The position numbers were made by a program, and so were the translations under genes. Of a stretch of 64,000 nucleotides of DNA, positions 55,521-64,000 are shown piece by piece; the first letter of the stretch is position 1; every line of letters starts with the position of its first letter. This stretch comes from Cheiracanthium punctorium (taxonomy: Eukaryota > Arthropoda > Arachnida > Araneae > Cheiracanthiidae). The stretch lies in the NCBI GenBank assembly GCA_038373885.1, contig JAWZYV010012281.1, forward strand, positions 1 to 64,000, written 5' to 3'. The notes beneath the pieces were generated by a model, which was not told the DNA's origin, made no database searches, and worked only from the letters and a program-made list of their open reading frames with translations.

Positions 55521-57365
55521 TGAAGATCACATATTTAATAATAATTTTCATTTGTTTTTACTTTCTTAAATTTAATACACTTTAAATCAAGCATTTTAAC
55601 ATTAAATTCTCTTCCCATTTTTAACTACTCTGTCTTTCAAATTTTTGTATTACGCCTTTTTCCACATATTTCATTTCAATTAACTGCTTATCTATCTATG
55701 CTTAAATTATTCTATCGTCCTTTGTTCCATGTCAATAATAAGTCCGTTACATTTCTTTAGCTTTTCTAGCTGTTAAGAAACATCTGTTTCTCATGCAGAA
55801 CATTTGCATTTTATTTATATGCATCTATGCTTTATGTCTTTCTATATGCGTACATCACTTTATTCCTTTCATTACCAAATATGGAGATGGCCTCACATCA
55901 GTTAAAAATACAGCTGAAATAATTTTCTATCACACGGATTTACTATAATTTTGGCTGCCTTTATCCTCAATAATTTGGTGCCGAGCGCTTTGTTATGTTT
56001 TCCCATTCTCTCTGTTGATTAGGAATACCCTGCGGTTTTTCGGCGTCTTTACTAAGGAATATATTATTGGCTCTCGTTTGGGCGTTCTTTAAATATGCCA
56101 AGTTTAACTTTCTCGCCAACTTCCTGATCTGCGCGCTGTTGACATTGAATTTGACTTCCGTTTAATCCGACCCCTTTTAACCATCATAGCTAACGGTCTC
56201 CCAGCCACCACCATCCTGTAATCGTTTCCAAGACATCAAATAAAAGTTTGCTTCTTCTACAATTTGTCTCTCTTATAACTGCTTCGCAAAGTGACGTTTA
56301 CCTGGATTTCTTATACGACTACACAACGCTCTCCAATATACTTCAACGCTTCTAAGAGTAAACATTCGATTAGTAATTTAAATCCCCCCAACTCAGTCCA
56401 ACAGCATATAATGGTGCAAGGCACTTTGCGTCTTAGCGGTAATTTTACGATGTTGGTGGTTGACCTTCCTTTATTGCTGCAAATAATGCTCGCTGGCATC
56501 CTTCATTCCTGCTGAACTTATACTGACCGCCCTTCTACATAAGTTCTGGACATTTTAGTGCTATATATTGGCGGAACTCTTCACTATTGCCTTTTTTAAA
56601 ATTTGACTGCTGATTGTTTTCGCTGTTTCTATCCCGTTAACGAAAGACATCGATGCGCTTCTTTTGCTGTGATTTATTTCTGCGAGGTGCTAATCCTCTG
56701 AACATGCGGATACTTCAGCCGTCGCGTGTGTTATCACAGCCGGTTATTTATTTTTCTCTGGCGGACAGCTTAAGATGACTATAGACCTAGTCGAAATAGT
56801 TTCAGACGACTAGCAGGACGTCATCATTTGGAACAGTTATTTATATAAAACAACACTGTTTCAATAATGATATCTTGTTGGTTCATAATACATTTCGAAG
56901 CCCTTGGATTTTATGTTAAAGAGTTGGGAAAATAACAGGTAAATTTTAAGTTTCACTTTTTTTAATATATATACTCTCATAGTATGTTTTAGTGTATTAA
57001 AGTGTTTTCCGCCGTAAAATTTAAGTCATGTAGTATACAGCAGGTAGATATAGGAATTTCTTTTCAGAATAGCTAACAAAAAATCTTTTGATCTAAAGAA
57101 AATTTATAATAAACAAAATGTTACCCTAATGTTGTGTGTAACAATAGTGCAACTTTATTTATTATAACTTCCTGTAAGATTTTGATTTATATATGTATAT
57201 ATATAAACTCGGCTATTCGAACCTTGTCAGGGGGGACCCCTGAACCCCCAAATTTTTTAATTTCATTATTGCCATATTAAAACGATATTAATCGAGTATG
57301 TCATTGTATATCTTTCGTGTATTTCGCCTGGTCACCCTATGTTGAAATTTTTATGATTGTAACCA
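55521..57365. other. Unassigned stretch (~1.8 kb)
   Basis: Includes a somewhat less AT-rich part (55980-56820). Overlapping frames at 56291-56515 (+) and 56311-56499 (-) have no family features. No repeat seen. Confidence 0.4.
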
Positions 57366-57510
57366 GGGACGTACCCAGAAAAAAATTTCGGGGAGGGTCC
57401 AAACGGTGAAAAAGGTAGGATTTTCCGCGAAAAGACTTCATCATTATTACATTGTTTGCAAAAACTGAAATTTCGGGGAGAGTCCGGACCACCCCCCTTG
57501 GTACTGCCTT
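57366..57510. mobile_element. MITE related to 46071-46680
   Basis: CAGGGACGTACCCAGAAAAA and AATTTCGGGGAGGGTCC at the left; AATTTCGGGGAGAGTCCGG and CCCCCTTGGTACTGCC at the right; AAAAGACTTCATCATTATTA inside. No inserted element here, so it shows the intact arrangement of the copy at 46071. Confidence 0.55.
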
Positions 57511-58099
57511 AAATGTAACCTATTTATAGATAAATACATGGGATGCCTATTCACAGCTTACGGAATATTGTAACAATAAATTAAAGCTTTTGTGAAGTAA
57601 TAGTATTTAAATATAAATATATGTAAAATTATGTCGCTATTTGGGGGGGGCACATTTTTCGGACAATTTTCAATAAAGGGGGGGGTGAGAGCTAAAATGA
57701 CATAGTCATTAACATATATATATATATATATGTACTAACCGTAAAGTAAGATAGCTCATTTATAAAATCTCTGACTCTTGAAATATTGAAATTAAACTGT
57801 TTATAAATGATTTTATGTTGGTTCTGAAATGTGTTACCGCCTCTCTTATAAAAAAATCTTAAGCGACTGTAAATTTGTAAGAAAATTGCAGTTTATGAAA
57901 ACTGCACACAATTATGTTCACTAATGATAGGCGCACATAATTTGCAAACGATTGACCAACGGATTTTGCTGTTTTTATCTTTCATTTATGTTTTATCTTT
58001 TAAAATGTTAACCTTAAGGAACGTTTTTCTTTTGCGGGGTGGGGGTGGGGGTTGAGGAATATGACCCCTACCCCAAATCCGCCACTGGCTCGTATTTTA
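57511..58099. other. Unassigned, with G-runs and (AT)n
   Basis: G9 runs near 57643 and 57680 and an (AT)n at 57713-57731. GGGGGTGGGGGTTGAGG...CCAAATCCGCCACTGG near 58035-58090 looks like the end of another C/G-run MITE. Confidence 0.4.
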
Positions 58100-58453
58100 A
58101 TTATGACAGCATTCCTGTAAATAGGCACTAATCCGGTACCGTGTCATTATATTGCAGTCACTATTAAGATACCAGGCCAGTGCCTTTATTTTTAATAATA
58201 GCCGGCACCCGGCCGTTTCATTTTGGGCATTATAAACTTAATGGGCCAGTGCCTTTATTGTGAGTAACGGCCGGCACATGCAGTATGCCAGTAGAGTGCC
58301 GTTGCCTTCCCAGGCTTCTGGCAAGGTAATTCTCGGGCGACCACTTTTGGTACGATTCAGTTACTTTTTGCAGTGCCGGGCCGGTGCTGGACGTAAAGGC
58401 AGAAAGGCACTGTCAAGGTACTCCGCCAGCAGGTGTGTGTTTGCTGGGGTAGA
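58100..58453. mobile_element. GC-rich repeat G, copy 2
   Basis: Contains GGCCAGTGCCTTTATT twice (near 58173 and 58243), GCCGGCAC repeats and GCCAGTAGAGTGCCGTTGCC, and ends CCAGCAGGTGTGTGTTTGCT plus GGGG, matching the inverted start of copy 1 at 54709. Frames across it are not taken as genes. Confidence 0.55.
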
Positions 58454-58984
58454 ACTCAACTTTCTTAGTTTATTCCGTATAAGCAGGCAAAGTACGGTTT
58501 ACAAGTATAATGGATGTATGATATCATTAAGTTTTATCCACTCTTAGGTGAATTGTACAGTGGAAAATCCGGAGCACAACATGAAGTAAATTAAGGCGAC
58601 CGGGTCTTAAAAGAACTGGCAGCTCCAAACAAACGTTCCGGGAGAAATATCACTGTGGATAACATTTTCCTAAACTGTGTTTAGCTCAAATTTTCTTGTC
58701 ATAGTGTCTGATAATCAAGGGAATTCAAAAAAGAATAAATAATTATGTACCTGATCCAATGTTATCATGTAAAATATAAGATTTGCAAAATTCTTTATTT
58801 GGATTCGATGGTCATGATATACTATTGAGCTATGATATTGCTTTCTACTTTACACCATGATAACAGCATCTCTGGGCCTAATAAAGTTAGAAATTATTTT
58901 GTCTCACAGCAGAAAAAAATTTGGTGCGCACGTGACTGGTATGACTAACAGAAAAGTGAAGAAATGGCCACTCGCAATTTTGTT
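58454..58984. other. Unassigned stretch
   Basis: AT-rich sequence between repeat G and array copy 4; nothing recognised. Confidence 0.45.
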
Positions 58985-61967
58985 GAACATTTTGGACATA
59001 TCTGCTCTAGTTACTTATATGTAAGTTGAATGTCGATATACCCGCCTATAAAAGGGATGCTTTTTATTTTTAAGGGAAATAGATAAAAAACAATTCCAAT
59101 TTTTATGTGAAACAGGTCTGACAATTCAGAATCGATCAATATATGCTGAAGCTATATGACGTTTTCCAATCAAATCAGGTGCAAAAAGCATTTTGGGAGT
59201 CGTAAATTTAGTTAAGAGTAAGTTTGCAATGACGTTCAGATCCAGCATTACCACACATTTCAGAGGTGAGATTCAGCTTGAAGAAAGCCAGTTTTTGGAC
59301 TTTTGTAAATTGTTTATTTTTCTAGGAAGTTCCGCAGAGAAAAAAAAAATTAATCATGCAAAACTTCTGAAAAGACCGACATGAAGCATGTGTTAAAATC
59401 TCTTTTCTATAAGTATATTTGTCAGAGAAACAATAATAAATAATTAAAGAAAGTAATAAGTAATTCATTATAATAATCATCATTCTTACTAATATGTTTG
59501 ATTATATTTGTCGGAATTATAATCCAGAGTTTCCAACTACTCCGGAATATAATTAACCACTTTCTTTAAGCAGGAATTTTTTTAAGCACTTTTTCGAGAC
59601 GATAATCGGGAGATTTCCCCTGAAAACCGCCCGGAAAACGAACTGTACCTTTTTTAATTTTTTTTAACACTTGATTCGTAAACGTGCGAGTGTTAACGAA
59701 AATTCGAAACAATTGTAAACACCGTGTTCAAGATTTAAACAGCACCATTTAAGCTGTAAGTTTTCGAGTAGGGTTCGATGGGGTAAGTATGAACAATTTT
59801 GGAAATTTTAAATTTCCCCCATTTAAAATGAATTTTTAAATGAGGGAAATGTTTTAACGAATTAATGAGAAATTGGTGACTTTTAAGAACACCTAGTAAA
59901 ATTTTGTTTCTCTGTGTTTATTTGTTTCTAAAGACATATTTTAAAATAACAGCGCATGTTATAAATTAGATCTTGCAAGCAACAACAACAAAAATAAATA
60001 AATAAAAAAAAACACTCAAAGTAACCTTTGACTTTCACAAATTGCTTCTGTACAGAGTCATTGATATCAAGCATAATCATAGCATTGAAATTTCAGTGGC
60101 AGCCATATATTTTGATTTAATAATTTGAATCAAGTCAACAATGCATTTATATACATAAAAGTACATGAAATGTGATCTGAACATGCAAGCTGGATGTATT
60201 TTGGATAAGAATTCCTATTGGTTTAATTTAGATATTCATTGTAAAAGAAAATAGTAATTTGAGAGTGGTATTACAATCAGCACCAATTACAAGTGATTGT
60301 AAACCCTTCCTTTACATCTACTTTCCATTACTGCTCTCTCCATTGAAGTAAGAGAACCTCACGCGACCTTTCCGATAACTCAGTTACGGACTGCGCCCAG
60401 TAGAATTTACTTGAAAGATTTATTTAGAAAAACAAATAAAGATTGTGGTTGTATAAGTTAAACGATTTTCAATTGTTTTACTACAGGGTAAATACATTTA
60501 TATATATTTGAAATATTGATGAATTTTTCGTGTTTCCTTCAAACCAGTGAAAGAAAATAGCGAGACATATAGAAATAACTTGTGTTTGCAGAAATGAATG
60601 CGGTGAAATACGCAGCACATGAAATGGTAATTAGCCAAACGACAGAAAACTTAAATTGTTTTTAAGCAAGGCAAGTGTCCATTAGCAGAAGGGAAAATGC
60701 CAGTAGCAAGAGAGATTTAAACTAATTGCAAATACGCTTTTTCCCACAAACTTCTGATAATAGAAAACATTTTGGAGCAAGCAATCTGTTCTTTAGCAGA
60801 CGGCAGTGGATAACCAAGCGATCACTCCCGAGCAAATCCTAGATCATCGACATAAAAATCGGTCGCCCTTTTTGAACAATCTTTTGCGTTAACATTTTTT
60901 CTTTCGTCGCCCTTAATTCTGGCCGCCCATATTGCTTTGCACCATCTTGACTCCCACTCTTATTGGCCCTGGGTCTCTCCTTTGAAATTATCTGAATCTC
61001 ATCTCTTGAAAAATAAATAAAAGAAAAACGAAGAAGAAAAAGCGTCATTCACTGTACTATATAAAAAATCAAACCCAGATAAGGACACAAAGGAAGAGAT
61101 TGTCCAACAGGCTTTTTAATGTCAAGAAAAAAACAATTCGAAATGGCATTCATTTCAAAAATTAAATAAAAATAGAGAAAAATTACAAGTTTTTTTTTCA
61201 TTTTTTTTTTCTAAACCGAGAATTTTGAGACCGTACAAAAGTGAAGTCATTTCGAAATTTATATTGTATGTGTTTCTCGTGGGACTTAACAGAAATAAGA
61301 AACCAAATGTTTGTTCAGAATCGATTATTTTTCAAAACACAGATTTCAAAAAACATTTGCATATTAGAATAAATTCTTGAGACTTTAGTATGATATACTT
61401 GTATATTCATGGTAACTCAAATCTAAGAGGCTGCAAAGAGTGAGCCAATTCAAGCACGGAAAGTTTAATAACATAAAGAATAACTCGATTATCTCTTTTT
61501 ACATAAATTGTTTAATTTTGATAGGGTTAATTAACCTGACAAAATTTGTGCATGTCTGTGTAAACCCCCAAAAAAATATACCGGACAAACGCAATGGGAG
61601 TGATTCCAAGATAACCGACTGTCAGCTATTTGAAGTGGGTAAATTCGCAAAGTTTACAGCCAAGAGACACATTCGCTCTATTATTATATAGGATACTATT
61701 AAACATTCTTTAACTAAAAACACTCGTTCTCAAATATCCCACATAAGAGATTTCGTAAATTAATTATTATTTCTAAGAGTTAACATCTTACCACAAACCT
61801 CACCAAATCGATACAGTCGGTGCCTTTGTAAGTCTTGGCGTAATTTCATTCTATTACGTAGCACAAAATGTGATTTCACATTATGCATGGCAGGATTTTT
61901 TTTTCTGAAATGTTCATTAATCATAATTTATATGTACTCTTGGGTGATTATTGGTCACTGAAATAAC

Positions 61968-61996
<29 letters not shown>
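61968..61996. repeat. (AAT)n microsatellite, array copy 4
   Basis: Triplet run at the same unit position as those at 9950 and 22998. Confidence 0.9.
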
Positions 61997-61999
<3 letters not shown>

Positions 62000-62074
62000 C
62001 ATCGATTTGTCAAATAAAATTTTATACAACGTATCACATAAGTCACCAACTTATCATAAGTATTCAACGTATCA

Positions 62075-62230
62075 CAAAAGATAGCCCAAATATACAGTTT
62101 ACTGGGGAAGAACGATGAGAATCCACTGAAAAGATAGCCCACAGTTTACTGGAGAAGAACGATGAAAGTCCCGTGCGCCTATCGATTTTTGGAGAATCAG
62201 CTGTATTGGACTCTTATCGTTCTTCTCGTG
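62075..62230. repeat. Small direct and inverted repeat in copy 4
   Basis: Two direct units with AAGATAGCCCA, CAGTTTACTGG and GAAGAACGATGA (62078-62118 and 62132-62166), followed by the inverted form TTATCGTTCTTCTCGTGG near 62215. Absent from copies 2 and 3. Confidence 0.65.
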
Positions 62231-62550
62231 GACCCTTCAAATGAAAGCATGAAATAAAGTAAAGCGTTTGTCAACTTTAGAAGAAAAATAAATGCAAATT
62301 AACCTAAGGTTTTCACAATTTTTTCGTTTTATTTTTTTAACAGGCGCAATGCACAGTCAGAGGATTTGCATGAACTTTTAAAAATAGCCGGGAATCGCGT
62401 CATGTACAGTCGTGGCTCCAATTAGGGTTTTTATTTCAAACAATGATTGAATATTATTTGTCATGAAAATTGAAAATTTATTATTATAAAAGAGATAGAC
62501 TAAAATGAAAAGACAAGTATGAACTTCTTAAATATTTTACGAGAGTTGTG

Positions 62551-62598
62551 CCCTTTCGAAGACGAGAAAATGCCAGCAGCAAGAGAGCTTTAAAACTA
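62551..62598. repeat. 40 bp piece equal to 8474-8512, out of order
   Basis: AAAATGCCAGCAGCAAGAGAGCTTT-type sequence repeats a unit segment that should lie about 1.9 kb upstream in the unit order (8474-8512 in copy 2), so the right edge of copy 4 is rearranged. Confidence 0.6.
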
Positions 62599-62707
62599 CG
62601 AGAGGAAGTCATTAAGTAAGACACAAATGCATAATGGCAAGGTTTAAAGTATTAGCAGGTATCTCCAATGAATGGTGACAGATGGCAGCACAATACAGCT
62701 TTATGAT

Positions 62708-63051
62708 GTTGTTGTTGTGTCCATGATAGACGACGCTATCCATGGAAAGAGGGGTGCCAGAGTCCCCGAGGGGGTTGGACTTCTACTTGTTGGTCCCTAA
62801 TTTTGAACCGATTCCAGATGAGGGACCAACCACCACCTGAAATCGGCACCCCCAGAGGTATCGTTTAACAACTTGGAGGACATTGGAGCCACGACGGATT
62901 TTACGTGCACCAGTTCCCATTTGCGTACACGGTTCCACAGCGGACGAGCCGAGAGGGAGATGACCCTACCAAGCACTGGCCAAGACGGATGCTGCTTCAC
63001 TTGCCGTGTTCTTATGGGAACGGAGTTTAGCGCCCAGACCACTGCGGGACC
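62708..63051 (-). mobile_element. SINE family S, 344 bp, 12 bp TSD
   Basis: Minus-strand copy ending in CAACAACAAC at 62708. Perfect 12 bp duplications CAGCTTTATGAT flank it (62696-62707 and 63052-63063). It shares all blocks of the copy at 37621-38005 and is uninterrupted, which makes it the reference for the family. Confidence 0.8.
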
Positions 63052-63083
63052 CAGCTTTATGATATTCAATTCATATTGAGTAG

Positions 63084-63418
63084 GTAGCAGGCCTTTTGCG
63101 CAGAGGAGTGCTGTTTCATCACGATAACGCACGTCCTCATACAGCTCATTTAACTCGGGATACAATTCAAGAATTTCGTTTGGAAGGGCTACAGCATCCA
63201 CCTTACAACCCACAGTTAGCCCGAGATGATTTTCATCTGTCTGGTCCACTGAAACAATATCTTGGAGGCAAACAATTTGGTGATGATGACGAAGTTCAAC
63301 ACGAAGTCCTACTGTGGATGAGATAGAAACCCAAAGAATTTCATGCAGCTGGAATTGGGCTCTGATAAAACGATGGGATAGGTGCATCAATATTGCTGAA
63401 GATTATGTGGAAAAATAA
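63084..63418 (+). pseudogene. Mariner transposase, C-terminal fragment
   Basis: The frame from 63096 reads VLFHHDNARPHTAHLTRDTI, with the second catalytic aspartate in HDNARPH; then LQHPPYNPQLARDDFHLSGP, where the family has YSPDLAPSDFHLFGP: the third catalytic aspartate is kept but the PDLAPS motif is altered. GGKQFGDDDEVQHEVLLWM follows and then a stop. A shifted frame then gives the normal C-terminus, KRWDRCINIAEDYVEK, stopping at 63416-63418. The N-terminal two thirds is deleted. This is a DD34D mariner, a different family from the one at 17868. Confidence 0.85.
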
Positions 63419-63476
63419 AAATTGTTCCCAAGTTGTTATCATGGTTTATTATTTTTTGTAACCTTTTGTGACTTAC

Positions 63477-64000
63477 TTAACCCGTAAGCACGCGCGTCTA
63501 CTTTTGTAACTTAAGCAGTCGCATGGGGTAAATCTTACCCCATTTTGTCTTCTTTATATTTTTGACTAAAAACGTTTTAAAAACAAATTTGTGGACTTTT
63601 AACATAAAATACATCAGTTCTGTTACGTTTCATGGGAAGAAATCGTGCTTTTTATATTTATTTAGAGATTTTCTGGCAGTTTCTTTAAATACCATGCTTT
63701 CTAAGAAGAAACTCGCATATGATATGCTTTATACCTAAAAATACTAATTACTTTATTAATATGATATTAATTTCATTTAATAGCCTTTTATCAATACATA
63801 CCAGTAGTGCAACGTCAATTTATAGTTAATTTACATTTAGTTTATACTTAGTTTACGTTAACAACGTAATAAAACGTTGTTAGTCGCACGGGAGTATTTA
63901 ATCCCAAAGTGGAATTTTCTTCCCTTCCGGATAACAAAGAAATGAAATTCCTTCACCCACCCCAACTAGACCTTGACTTTGAAAGGTAGAAGACGGGGCA
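63477..64000 (+). mobile_element. Possible piggyBac-like 5' end
   Basis: TTAACCCGTAAGCACGCGCG starts here: a TTAA target followed by CCC, as in piggyBac termini, with GCGCG and then GTCGCATGGGGTAAATCTTA, a small hairpin (GGGGTAAATCTTACCCC). It breaks the right terminus of the mariner exactly at TTAA. CGCACGGGAGTATTTAATCC near 63878 may be a subterminal repeat. The rest is AT-rich, no transposase is seen, and the other end lies outside the window. Confidence 0.35.

Larger units (their letters stand above)
58985..62550 (+). repeat. Array unit copy 4, dispersed and partial
   Basis: Colinear with 19842-23281 of copy 3 (TCTGCTCTAGTTACTTATAT; TAAGAGAACCTC; CAGACGGCAGTGG; ACAGTCGTGGCTCC). It begins where the mariner right end lies in copy 3 and stops at CGAGAGTTGTGCC, where the 177 bp-family MITE begins in copies 2 and 3. 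It keeps the ~170 bp segment missing from copy 3 and carries a ~180 bp extra segment at about 62045-62225. Same orientation as the array. Confidence 0.75.
62599..63480 (+). mobile_element. Mariner deletion derivative carrying a SINE
   Basis: Left end CGAGAGGAAGTCATTAAGTA follows TA (62597-62598). The right end, inverted, reads TTAAGTAAGTCACAAAAGG, which pairs with the left from TTAAGTAAG inward. The outer part of the right terminus (expected to read TGACTTCCTCTCG) is missing after TTAA at 63477-63480. Without the SINE only about 0.5 kb remains: most of the transposase gene is deleted, leaving its 3' end. Confidence 0.7.

Noticed and set aside
62797..63390. Longest open frame in the window (197 codons, minus strand)
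   Set aside because: It runs antisense through the mariner transposase 3' end and then through SINE family S. Both are explained on other grounds, so the frame is a chance joining.

Overview
This window is AT-rich eukaryotic DNA built almost entirely of repeats. I find no intact host gene, rRNA or tRNA gene, operon or CRISPR array. The protein-like traces are decayed transposon genes: mariner/IS630-type and Tc1-type transposases, a Helitron Rep-region protein and a LINE reverse transcriptase. The mixture (Helitrons with TC...CTAG ends, TA-flanked mariners, hAT-like and other MITEs, a CAA-tailed SINE, a jockey-like RT) fits an arthropod. The RT and transposase flavour reminds me of arachnids, but that is an inference I cannot test here.

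Layout. 386-23493 is a head-to-tail array of about three copies of a roughly 8 kb non-coding unit: copy 1 (386-2884, internally deleted), copy 2 (2885-10593, most complete) and copy 3 (10594-23493, split by a 4.2 kb insertion at 12178-16386). A fourth, partial copy lies about 35 kb downstream at 58985-62555 in the same orientation. Every array copy carries the same mariner-type element at the same place, so that insertion predates the duplication; copy 3 keeps it at full length (1974 bp). The insertion in copy 3 holds a Helitron-like 5' end, a 1.14 kb foldback element made of alternating GTACAAACG arrays, and a decayed Helitron protein.

23566-27021 is a Helitron with a ~155 bp internal satellite; it was later invaded by a 162 bp MITE and by a 1971 bp TA-flanked TIR element. 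27022-41990 holds an RT fragment, a duplicated block with CGAGAC low-complexity DNA, a second Helitron (30437-31467) with a tRNA-like SINE inside it, two tandem-repeat fields, a Tigger-like element carrying a SINE with a perfect 12 bp target duplication, and a nest of MITEs. 42299-44769 is a third Helitron. 45450-54640 holds a duplicated block, a Tc1 pseudogene, three members of a 7-bp-TSD MITE family (two back to back), and a SINE split by two further insertions. 54709-58453 contains two copies of an unusual GC-rich repeat. The window ends in a mariner deletion derivative that carries a SINE and appears to be cut at a TTAA by a piggyBac-like end.

The main interest is structural. Because the array and the SINE family supply empty-site copies, several insertions can be dated relative to one another and their target duplications read directly. 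Two MITE families with shared termini and an apparent 6 bp target duplication, and a third family with 7 bp duplications and conserved CRE-like palindromes, look worth classifying. All boundaries come from reading by eye; no alignment or database search was run.
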